64,000 nucleotides of DNA from Symsagittifera roscoffensis. Its lineage: Eukaryota; Xenacoelomorpha; Acoela; Convolutidae. How positions within the stretch are numbered: the stretch's first letter is position 1; every line of letters begins with the position of its first letter. This document shows positions 54,756 through 63,679 of this stretch, piece by piece. A program made the translations under genes and the position numbers. The notes beneath the pieces were generated by a model, which did not search any database, was not told where the DNA came from, and worked only from the letters and a program-made list of their open reading frames with translations. The DNA lies in assembly GCF_963678635.1 (NCBI RefSeq), contig NC_087068.1, positions 53,158,213 to 53,222,212 on the forward strand, given 5' to 3'.

Positions 54756-54940
54756 TACGAACAATTTTCAGTAGAACCGATATTTTTTTATTGTTTGTAA
54801 TTTTCATAACATTTTTATCATCCCTCATTTTGACAATATGTAAATGTATAAAGAAAGCAATCTTCACATTTGCCCTAGCAACAATCCTTCTAATTCTTTT
54901 TTTGGAAGAATACTATAATAAACATAAACCTTCCCACTAA
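54752..54940 (+). CDS. Small membrane ORF b of element 2
   Basis: ATG at 54752 inside the preceding stop, 62 codons. Two hydrophobic segments (FLLFVIFITFLSSLILTI and FTFALATILLILFLEEYY) are separated by a Cys/Lys-rich turn (CKCIKKA). This is the form of a small two-span membrane protein, viroporin-like in shape only. It ends six bases before the ATG-less ORF, which is in another frame. Confidence 0.45.
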   Translation: MIRTIFSRTDIFLLFVIFITFLSSLILTICKCIKKAIFTFALATILLILFLEEYYNKHKPSH

Positions 54941-54945
54941 AGTAA

Positions 54946-56082
54946 CAATTCAAAAATCCATCAAAAATTGCTACCCAACAGTCACAGAATCAGTCTTCAC
55001 CGACATCATCCCAAAATAACCAAACACCACCTTCAACTACTCAAAATCCTCAAACATCTACACGAATTTCTTTTCAAGACAATCCATACACTTTTGAAGA
55101 ACGACATGCTCGTTTATCAGAACCACTAGAACCAGTTCAACGACAAGCACCTTTAAGCGAACCAACATATAATCTATACCCAACACTACCACAAGAACTA
55201 ACTAGAATAAGAAATCCTAGTCAAAACCAAAATACAGTCGAAATAAATAGACAAATTATACATCCTCGACGAAACAGAAATCTTCAAACTCCACGAGTTC
55301 ATTTTGATATACCTCAATCCCCATCACAAAACACTCCAGAAAACCCCATTGGTATATTACCAGAAACCCCTACGCTTCTTTCACAACGTAGCACCTCAAG
55401 CCTACCATCAGATTACTTAGGTTCAACACCAACATCTGAGCAAATACGTGAAAATCCTTTCAACCCCACAAACCAAACATCACGATTTCCATATTGGACT
55501 ACACATTCATTTACACAAGGTGAACCAAATTTAGTCAATGACCCCATAGATATTTCTACGGATACAACAACATCCTCATCACTACCAGAAACATTATCAC
55601 TACCATCAACACCATCAATAAGCCAGATTTCACCACCACCTTTTAACTTAAATTTTCCAAATAATCTCGACGCCAGATATCGAGAACAATCATCAATAAA
55701 TATTCCTTTAAGACTAGATTGGAATACATTTACAGTACCTCCACCATTATTTGGACAACATCACGAAAGTAACCGCCTTCATAACTGGGCACTTAATAGA
55801 TTACAATATCGCCAAGATATTCACAACGATATCCGTGATCACAATATTCAAATACTCCAACAAAACAGTTTACAATTAAAGTTTGAAATCACAGTTAAGT
55901 TAAATAATATTACCCAACATCCCTACCCATTAAACCCACCTAACATAACAGCTCAATCACTACCACCACCGTTTATAACTACTGAAGTAATATACAAATA
56001 CGACAGATATACCAAAAACACAATTGGCTACATTACATTTTATAATCCATACTCAGGATTATCATACACATGTATATTCTAA
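54946..56082 (+). CDS. 378-codon ORF without any ATG, element 2
   Basis: The frame is open from just after a TAA (54943-54945) to TAA 56080-56082 and contains no Met codon at all. The first 240 residues are Pro/Ser/Thr/Gln-rich (SSLPETLSLPSTPSIS), the rest looks folded (LDWNTFTVPPPLFGQHH, WALNRLQYRQDIHNDIRDHN, LKFEITVKLNNI). The end overlaps the env-like ATG by 13 bases. Expression must use splicing, frameshifting or a non-ATG start. Acceptor-like sites (TTGCTACCCAACAG at 54968-54981) lie near its beginning, and donors exist in the leader (GTAAGTTT about 44960, GTAAGTTA about 45075) and just after the gag ATG (CCAG then GTGAAG at 45724). Function unknown. Confidence 0.6.
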   Translation, partial: QFKNPSKIATQQSQNQSSPTSSQNNQTPPSTTQNPQTSTRISFQDNPYTFEERHARLSEPLEPVQRQAPLSEPTYNLYPTLPQELTRIRNPSQNQNTVEINRQIIHPRRNRNLQTPRVHFDIPQSPSQNTPENPIGILPETPTLLSQRSTSSLPSDYLGSTPTSEQIRENPFNPTNQTSRFPYWTTHSFTQGEPNLVNDPIDISTDTTTSSSLPETLSLPSTPSISQISPPPFNLNFPNNLDARYREQSSINIPLRLDWNTFTVPPPLFGQHHESNRLHNWALNRLQYRQDIHNDIRDHNIQILQQNSLQLKFEITVKLNNITQHPYPLNPPNITAQSLPPPFITTEVIYKYDRYTKNTIGYITFYNPYSGLSYTCIF

Positions 56083-58688
56083 AATTATTAATTTTTCTCC
56101 AACTCCTTTTTCTAGTAATCTCAAATCAAAACATAAACCCTTCCCCTCGTACAGGACCACAAGATTTATTAGTAACACATTACGATTGTGAAGAAAATGA
56201 ACAAAAAACACTACATAAATATGCAATAAATCAAGTATCACAATGTGAAACAGAACCACAAGCTATAGAAACCACAGATGTAATAGCAACACTCTATTCA
56301 AAAGCCCGAGCAACAACAGTTACAGGTTATAAATTCACAGCAACATTTTCCGAAAAGAAAGTACATTGTTCACAAGTCTCGAACGGAAACAAAAACCGAC
56401 TTGACCATGAATCATTCTATCAAAGTAATATAGAACGTCTTTTACATCTCAATCCCGACGATTGTAAAAATGAATTACTTAGACTAAACATCACACAAAA
56501 TAAAAACTCCCAAAGAAAATTAGTTAATTTTCAAGTTTTTTCAGACTCTGTACATCAATCACAACTTGAAAGACACCAAGGACATATAAAACTAGACAAA
56601 AAATACCCGTATAACGGCGCACACGGACGATTAACCTATGACCTACACGATAAACATTGGATACCACACATTGGTATAAATAACCCATCAAACTGCAAAG
56701 CAGACACAAAAAATAAAGGATACCAAGAAATAATGTTTTTTGATTGGAAAATACAACTCGAAAAAATACAACTAACACGAGATTTATCAGATAATACAAT
56801 GATCTATCAAGGAATCCGATTACCTTGTAAAAATGATCAAGGTTATTGCGACCCTACAAAGAGAACACAAGCAACAATTGTTTGGTTCCCCGAAGATACA
56901 TGTACAACATTTCAAGTAGCAAAAATACACGCTCGTATGATAATATTTCACGAAAAATATTTTATACAATCAATTCCATATGAACAAGTCCATCCATCAC
57001 GAAAACTAAGTTCTAATTTTAGAAACATAGACAATATAGAAAATAAATTGACACGTTTTCAAATATATCAAGAAACAGAACTTGCATGTAAATACAGGAA
57101 TCCACTTCACAGAACACAATACTCTGAAATATTAGTTGAATACGAAAAAGGATTCGACATGACCACTGGAAAAGTAAAAATCGACCCATATGCCACAGGT
57201 CATCCTCCAAACGAAGGAACATCCTATATACCAGTTAATTTTGAAAAAAGCAACGGACAACCTGGTGGACATCTAAAACCCCATGACACCAGAAGCACAC
57301 GCTTACAAGAATTATCACTAATGAATACTACATATTTCGGTAATATCCACTATGATATTCATTTAGATATGAAACTAGATTATACAATTAGCCGAATTTT
57401 TCAAGAAATGTCACTCTCCGAATTAGAAACACTACACCAACTATGCGAATTAGAACGAACACAAATATTACAATCACTTGCACTAGCAGTATTAAAAATA
57501 CCCTATGCAGGATACTTATTATCTGGAAATAGATCAAATTTTTTAGACTATGAAGGAAACATCTTATGGTTTTATACTTGTACTAAAAAAGTATCACCAC
57601 TATACGTTTTTGAAGATAAACGATGTTATAAAAGAATCCCTATCTTTTATAAGAATAAAGTACATTTCGTGGATACACTTTCACGAAGAACCTATTTCTG
57701 GGATACCGCAGTCCCATGTGGATCAGAAAACAGCCACAATGTAGTACAACTAAACCCTGATGAAAATAAATATTATCTTCTCACTCCATATCCCACATTA
57801 ATGCAATCACTCAAAAAATTTTCACCAGAAAGCATTCGCGCTATTGCTCGAAACCCAAATATAGACTTACAATCAATAGGAATCTATTCAAAATCAGATA
57901 TTCAACATCACATTAGAACACAACAATTCCAAGAATTATTAACACAAATGGACACTATACAAAGACAATCAATAGACCAAAATTTACGCAAACTTGCAGA
58001 AACCGCAGGATTTGCCGATATCTACACGCAAGACTATAGCGGATATTTTAAAGACATTAAAGATTATATATATCTAAACGGTGAAAAATACCGTCCCCAA
58101 GATATCTCACCTATAAATATTTTTAGCTTTGTTACACTAAAAAATGAAATTCTTGATTTTCTAGGATGGCCCTACTACATCTTAGAAAAATTGACTATTT
58201 TATACGCAATGTTTAACTTTATTGGATTTCTTTTCTCACTTTTAAAAGGAATCTACAACACATGTGCTATACACACACAAGTAAACAGACAAGCAAGCGT
58301 AGCACGCATACTCTTTGCAGGATTTTTTGGAATCTTTTCTACATCTATAAACAAAATTCTTTTAGACGCACAAATAAAAGAATATAACACAAAAATAGCA
58401 ACACGACAAAATACATACGACGAAGAACATAACAATGTAGACATAACGCCAACGGCACCACAATTACCACCCCTACCAAATAACCATCCACTATCCCTAG
58501 TCCCACGAAATTTTCGAAATTTAGCCATCACACATAATCCAAATTTTCGACTCACCACATCACAAAGTCCCATCCAACATATAATGACACACCAGTCACA
58601 AGATGATAATACTTATGAACAAATTATTGAACAACCCCATACCACCGCTTTTCAGTCTCAAAATAATCATTTTTTTAGCCCACGATGA
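56070..58688 (+). CDS. env: Env-like glycoprotein of element 2
   Basis: ATG at 56070, 872 codons. An N-terminal signal peptide is clear (MYILKLLIFLQLLFLVIS). The ectodomain of about 680 residues is Cys-rich (THYDCEENEQ, then many spaced Cys) with several N-x-S/T sites (for example LNITQN). Near residues 700-730 is a hydrophobic span (TILYAMFNFIGFLFSLL), followed by a second hydrophobic stretch (ILFAGFFGIFSTSI) and a Pro-rich tail of about 90 residues. This is the layout of a type I envelope protein made by retroviruses and errantiviruses. I see no obvious furin site or fusion peptide and cannot assign the class. It sits after the ATG-less ORF and overlaps the next ORF by ATGA. Confidence 0.7.
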   Translation: MYILKLLIFLQLLFLVISNQNINPSPRTGPQDLLVTHYDCEENEQKTLHKYAINQVSQCETEPQAIETTDVIATLYSKARATTVTGYKFTATFSEKKVHCSQVSNGNKNRLDHESFYQSNIERLLHLNPDDCKNELLRLNITQNKNSQRKLVNFQVFSDSVHQSQLERHQGHIKLDKKYPYNGAHGRLTYDLHDKHWIPHIGINNPSNCKADTKNKGYQEIMFFDWKIQLEKIQLTRDLSDNTMIYQGIRLPCKNDQGYCDPTKRTQATIVWFPEDTCTTFQVAKIHARMIIFHEKYFIQSIPYEQVHPSRKLSSNFRNIDNIENKLTRFQIYQETELACKYRNPLHRTQYSEILVEYEKGFDMTTGKVKIDPYATGHPPNEGTSYIPVNFEKSNGQPGGHLKPHDTRSTRLQELSLMNTTYFGNIHYDIHLDMKLDYTISRIFQEMSLSELETLHQLCELERTQILQSLALAVLKIPYAGYLLSGNRSNFLDYEGNILWFYTCTKKVSPLYVFEDKRCYKRIPIFYKNKVHFVDTLSRRTYFWDTAVPCGSENSHNVVQLNPDENKYYLLTPYPTLMQSLKKFSPESIRAIARNPNIDLQSIGIYSKSDIQHHIRTQQFQELLTQMDTIQRQSIDQNLRKLAETAGFADIYTQDYSGYFKDIKDYIYLNGEKYRPQDISPINIFSFVTLKNEILDFLGWPYYILEKLTILYAMFNFIGFLFSLLKGIYNTCAIHTQVNRQASVARILFAGFFGIFSTSINKILLDAQIKEYNTKIATRQNTYDEEHNNVDITPTAPQLPPLPNNHPLSLVPRNFRNLAITHNPNFRLTTSQSPIQHIMTHQSQDDNTYEQIIEQPHTTAFQSQNNHFFSPR

Positions 58689-60490
58689 GCCGCCAACTTG
58701 GATCACTACACCGATCAAATTCCCACCCAACCAATCTTACCTCTCCAATCCCAATAATACCACTTTTTGCTTTTCCGCCACCCGATTCTCCATCTAGTAA
58801 TGTAACATCAGGCATGAATTCCGACACTAATTCACACATCTCAGTTTTATATTCCATCTCACAACTCAATAACCCGAATATTGAAACCCCCGATGAATTT
58901 GCCGACTCAGAACCATCCCCATCCAATAATTTTCATAACTCTTCTAATTTTTCTCAACCCCCTTTTCAACCCATATTATCCAATAACCCTGACCCAATCA
59001 CTCCCACACCCTCTTATGCTTCCCAAGTTACCCCAACCTACTCCTCATACCATTCTGACCAATCATCTCATTCTCCAGACACCCCCCGAATCTCCCCAGA
59101 GCTAGATAATTTTATTACCCTTCAACAACAACCCTACCACCTTAATACCCCAACCATAAACCAAATCTCCTCCACAATAAATTCATCCAACCCCCCTACC
59201 CCTACACCCTCTTCAAATTATACTGAATCATTAGCACCATCATCCACATCAACTGAATCTTCACTCAACACTAATAGAGCTTACCGCACTTTTAAAAGAA
59301 AGTTCCCCAACCATCCTTTCCCAGCAAAACCAGGAACAGCCCGTGAATACATCAACCACCCCAAGCATACTAACACAAAAGAATTTTTAGCCATCACCTT
59401 ACCCTCATTCCCACAATACACCTTAAACACCCCCCACGACACTAACGAAACACGCAACTTTGTAGATGAATACGTTTTAATGCCCACTCTCTCTTGGACC
59501 TCATATTATCATTTTACTAACCCTCTTTGCTTACCTTTATCTAACACTCACATCGATATAGAGCGAAATACGGACATGCTATATCGACTCACTACACCAC
59601 TAACCGCTAGACAATTTACTTACGTTGGATATAAAAAATCACTAAAAACACACACTGCACCTAGAGCTAACGAATATACACTCGAATACTATGATCACAG
59701 CATCATCAGAGCTAACCAAGATCAATTCTTAGACGACGATCGCTTCGCTAATCCACAAATTACCGAGAAATTTTTCATCAAGACACCATATATATTTACA
59801 CTAAACATCTTCGTCCGAAAGTTTGATCACATTATTTCAGAAGCACTAACAGACACACAAGCATACGAAAGTTTTAAAGAACGCTTCCAAATATTTTCAC
59901 TAACCTTTCATTTCCTTGCACCACACGAAAGAGATTTACACTGCTCACACGATATTATGTTGCGCACTAAGCAAACCCACACATATAGTTATTATCGCTT
60001 CATCCAAAATCACTTTGACCTACACACACCCTCTAGACAACCACACCATCGTTTTCAATTCATTAATTCCAAATACACTTCACCATTTTTCCTAAATTTC
60101 ACATATTGCATTAAAGATACTAACCTTCATGGTATTCTTCGTAATTATGACCCCATAACCCAAATGTACATCTTCTGTCCCATCACCAAGACCTTCAACG
60201 CCGAAGAATCCCGACCCTTCCTTATCCCGCACGAGTTTGTACAACCTATAGAAATCCCAATTTTAGAATTCATTCACAACACTAAATTCAATCACAAATT
60301 ATATAATCTAATCCAAAACACACCTTATGAGTTTGCAGTTGGCACTGAAGAACTAACCACTATCAAGGCACTTCAATTGCTTTGGCCACTGCTTCAAACT
60401 AAAAATATCATCCGCATCTTAGCTAAACTACTAACAACTTCAGAACTAATTCACGACATCTTCCCCCACGGTTTTTTCCCCGACGACTAA
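58685..60490 (+). CDS. 601-codon ORF after env, element 2
   Basis: ATG at 58685 overlaps the env stop (ATGA, 58685-58688). Residues 1-195 are Pro/Ser/Thr/Asn-rich and probably disordered (PTPSSNYTESLAPSSTSTES). The remaining 400 look folded, with many aromatic residues (TLSWTSYYHFTNPLC, FQIFSLTFHFLAP, HRFQFINSKYTSPFFLNF) and no membrane segment or signal peptide. The two-part plan, a disordered Pro/Ser-rich front with a folded end, is the same as in the ATG-less ORF. Family unknown. It might be translated by restart after env or from its own spliced mRNA. Confidence 0.6.
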   Translation: MSRQLGSLHRSNSHPTNLTSPIPIIPLFAFPPPDSPSSNVTSGMNSDTNSHISVLYSISQLNNPNIETPDEFADSEPSPSNNFHNSSNFSQPPFQPILSNNPDPITPTPSYASQVTPTYSSYHSDQSSHSPDTPRISPELDNFITLQQQPYHLNTPTINQISSTINSSNPPTPTPSSNYTESLAPSSTSTESSLNTNRAYRTFKRKFPNHPFPAKPGTAREYINHPKHTNTKEFLAITLPSFPQYTLNTPHDTNETRNFVDEYVLMPTLSWTSYYHFTNPLCLPLSNTHIDIERNTDMLYRLTTPLTARQFTYVGYKKSLKTHTAPRANEYTLEYYDHSIIRANQDQFLDDDRFANPQITEKFFIKTPYIFTLNIFVRKFDHIISEALTDTQAYESFKERFQIFSLTFHFLAPHERDLHCSHDIMLRTKQTHTYSYYRFIQNHFDLHTPSRQPHHRFQFINSKYTSPFFLNFTYCIKDTNLHGILRNYDPITQMYIFCPITKTFNAEESRPFLIPHEFVQPIEIPILEFIHNTKFNHKLYNLIQNTPYEFAVGTEELTTIKALQLLWPLLQTKNIIRILAKLLTTSELIHDIFPHGFFPDD

Positions 60491-60493
60491 CAG

Positions 60494-60571
60494 GTAAGTA
60501 TGAATTAAATGAATATTACTAACTAATTAAAATATTAAAAACTCACCATACTTTATCCATGTTTTCCTTAG
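60494..60571 (+). other. Intron in the 3' region of element 2
   Basis: Directly after the stop of the 601-codon ORF: AACAG then GTAAGTATG (donor), TACTAAC (perfect branch-point consensus, about 60517-60523), a pyrimidine-rich stretch and TTTTCCTTAG (acceptor, 60562-60571). Length 78 bp. A second AG at 60579 is an alternative. It lies in the 3' untranslated region. Confidence 0.65.
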
Positions 60572-62106
60572 ATTTTTAGCCTTCATCCGACGATCACCTA
60601 CAAAAACCACAAAAAACAAATAAAGATCGCAAATTTCATCAAACAGACTTCAACAATTCTATTAATCTCTTACACTTATAAATTTATAAATTTAATACCA
60701 ATGCAGTAAATTCATTTCTAAAAAATTTTCCCCACAAGCAGTAAATCTAATTATAATGAAAATTTGTAACTTAAAATTCCCCCATAACTAGCAGTAAATT
60801 TCCAAATTCTATGCAGTAAATTAATAAAATGCAATTGCAGTACTAACCTTTTGATATTTTCATTCATTCGCACAGAAATTCTATCCACACTCGCACAGCT
60901 CGCCCACGAAGAATTGTTTAAAATAATGAATTTCAGTTTCAAGTTTTCACACTCAACAACTCTAACATATAATAACATGTTTCAAACTTTCCTTTAACCC
61001 GGTTGGAAAGGAATCATATACTAAACAAAACTAACCAACGCAGCTTACTAAATACCACAAATCATAGAATAACAGCATGACTAAGAAAAGGAAACCAACG
61101 GTACCCAAACCGGATTAACCCAGTTTAAAACTGGATAATTTATTCTTTTGAAGACTATTATAAAGTCTAAGAAAGAAATAATAAAACACAAAAAAGTCGA
61201 AAGACAAACCCATACCACAAACAATTTGATTTTTGGAAAAAGGACATAACCAACAAGACATAAGAAAAACCACAACAAACCCAACATAAAACGTTGTCAC
61301 ATAACAGGACCCCTCACAAAAACCGCATGAAATCATACTCCCACTCCTGGCCTAACCCACCACGAAGGACGTCCTGAGCATGCTCTATAGCCGGCCTAAC
61401 CCACCGCGCTACATCCACGCTTTGTGACCACACCTCTATTTTTAATAAGAGCTACTCAAGTGTGAGTAACTCTTCAAAATAACCGAACTAAAACAAAAAG
61501 CTTTTGTGAAAACAACTAACTAAAATCATAATTAAAAAATATTAAACTAATAAATGTTTTATAAAATGTAAATTACATTATGCAATACATAGATCAGAAT
61601 ACAACACCAAGGACGAACATCTAAAGACAAAACGACCCCACTACACTCGAGAGAGAATGACCAACCACAATCGATATGCCACTCACAATCACAACTCAAA
61701 GGATTTAGAGTACGACTTGACTTCGCAGAAAAGGACTTCATTGAACTAGACCAATGACCACCTCGATGTTCAAGTATACGTACAGATCCGAGTAACCAGG
61801 CATCCCCTCCACGCACAATCTCCACGCCATTCCCAAACTAGATCAGACACAAAAGAAGTTCTCCACGCAGAACAGAAAAACCTGACATAGCCAACCATTC
61901 TGAAATCAGATTTGAGTTTGTTGCAAAGACTTAGTCGTTGTCATTAGAAGACACAACGTCTTATGTCTCTAACTCCAGCTTCCTGGAACTTCTTTAACAA
62001 AAAGGAAACAGAAGAAATAAGATGTTCGCCAAACACCAACTTCCATCATCCATCCTTCGAATTGCAGAAGAACTATTCTAAAAAAACTCTGTAAAACCCG
62101 GATGGG
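60572..62106 (+). other. 3' untranslated region of element 2
   Basis: About 1.5 kb without a supported ORF. The phrases GCAGTAAATT recur about six times near 60703-60840. CCTAACCCACC occurs twice near 61350 and 61396. It ends with AACCCGGATGGG before the LTR, a weak purine-rich stretch where a polypurine tract is expected. Confidence 0.5.
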
Positions 62107-62516
62107 TGGAACCTGATCTAAACTACATTTTATGATTGGATAATTTAGATATTTTACCAATGTAAAGTATTTAATATTAACCAATCATGATCCATCTAAC
62201 TAACAACCCACTTATTTGTAAGTGCTGAAGTTACTTGTAATTTCAGCACCAGAGAGATTTGAATTTAACTTAGAAATTAGTTGGACTCTCCCGAGCACTT
62301 CAGCAGCCGCAATAAACCAGTATACCCTAGATCTATTGAGCCTAGCAGAGACTAGTTAAACAACCTGAGACTAGATAGTATAAGAGTAAGATTAGGATCG
62401 GTATTAGACTAAGAAGTTGCACGAATCTATCCGGCCGAAAATAAGATAGCGTGACGAGCAGACGGTGTACCCTATCCGAAATTACTCTATGAGTTAACCA
62501 CCTCGGTCCTAACTCA
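62107..62516 (+). repeat. 3' LTR of element 2
   Basis: Reads the same as 43599-44008 over all 410 bases as far as I can compare by eye. Poly(A) signal AATAAA at 62311-62316. Confidence 0.9.
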
Positions 62517-63679
62517 TTTGGCAATTCGTCGCGCAAAACAACCAATTATTGGTTTTCCTCTCGGTGAATTCGAAGGCAAGCGAGAGTTTGAAATATCTCC
62601 ATATCATCATCAGCTCTTATTTCTCTTGATGTCTCACTTTTTGCCATGAAGCAAGAAACTAAAAAAGTTAGGTGAGCGAGAAAACAATGTGTCAAAAAAG
62701 CACAGGAAAAAAATCAGATATGGACCAAGCAGTTCTAAAACATGGCGGGGTACACTAGCAAACAGAAAAACGAGCGGGACCGATAATTTTTTACTTTGTT
62801 CGATCAAAAAAAGTTTGTTTCTTTGGGTATCTCAATCAGAGGGGAAAAACTTCGAGTTGAATTTAATAACTTTTGCAATTCATGACTATGAAAAAGTAAT
62901 CGCCAATAAAATTGATAGCAAACCCTACACCCGACATCGGAAATGACATCAAATATATTTACTTTCTGAGAACATTACAGAATTGCTAATCATTTTCTTA
63001 AAGATAAATATCACTGAATACTGTAGAAAATTTCACCTGAACGGATGTAGAAATTCAATAAGAATCTGAAGGAACTCGATTGCCAGGTTTTATAAAAATG
63101 CTTGTTTTATAGAAAAAAGTTACAATTGAAATAGAGTATTTGTAAATTGTCCAATCAAAATGCCAAACGAGCCTGACTCAATTTGATCGGTTTTGAAAAC
63201 TTGATTTTGTATTATTAGAAAAAGAAACAAAACTGATGACGGATATGCAGAACCTATGCATAAAATACTTACTCTTCCTTTTGGGGTTGTCCTGTTCACT
63301 GCAGAGTAAACCGTTTAAAGATCGAGAGTAACTTCATTGGATTGCATTTTGCCGAGTGGAGCTAAATTGTTAAAACAAATACTATATGACTGTATAACCA
63401 TAGCTAATTTTTTTGTTTTATTAATTAGGATAGAAAGATTTTGCAAACATTTTTAAAATTAAACCTTCAATTATTCAATAAAATAGTTCGTTTTACTTAA
63501 AACTTGCATCAACTAAATTAGAAAAAAAGTCAAAATAGGTCTATTAAAACTTGAAATTTCACATGCATGGTTTAATTCTTGTCTGTCCTTTACATCGCTG
63601 TTTTACTTCCAGGGCACCCTCATTGTTTTATCTCGGATTTACTCGAGGACTTTTTGTTCCATCTTTTTCCCATACATGT
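62517..63679. other. Host DNA between element 2 and the next LTR
   Basis: The left part (62517-62660, minus strand) holds the possible continuation of the host coding segment interrupted by element 2, with an acceptor-like CTTTTTTAG before MAKSETSREI. A 26-nt candidate mini-exon with acceptor ACTCTGCAG and donor GTAAGT lies at 63273-63298 (minus). The rest is AT-rich with nothing supported. Confidence 0.35.

Larger units (their letters stand above)
43599..62516 (+). mobile_element. Element 2: intact 18.9 kb retrovirus-like LTR element
   Basis: LTRs 43599-44008 and 62107-62516 are 410 bp each and I find no difference between them, with TG...CA ends and 4-bp flanking repeats. Internal order: primer-binding site, 1.7 kb structured leader with two small ORFs, 2740-codon gag-pol, two short membrane ORFs, a 378-codon ORF without ATG, env-like ORF, 601-codon ORF, intron and 1.5 kb 3' region. 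All ORFs are uninterrupted, which with identical LTRs means a recent insertion that may still be active. The coding strand is strikingly A-rich and G-poor, unlike element 1. Domain order (RT-RNase H-integrase) is Ty3/gypsy; the env-like gene makes it errantivirus-like in layout. Confidence 0.9.

Noticed and set aside
62689-62946. 85-codon plus-strand frame right of element 2
   Set aside because: Lys-rich frame without family, splice support or conserved context; probably chance.
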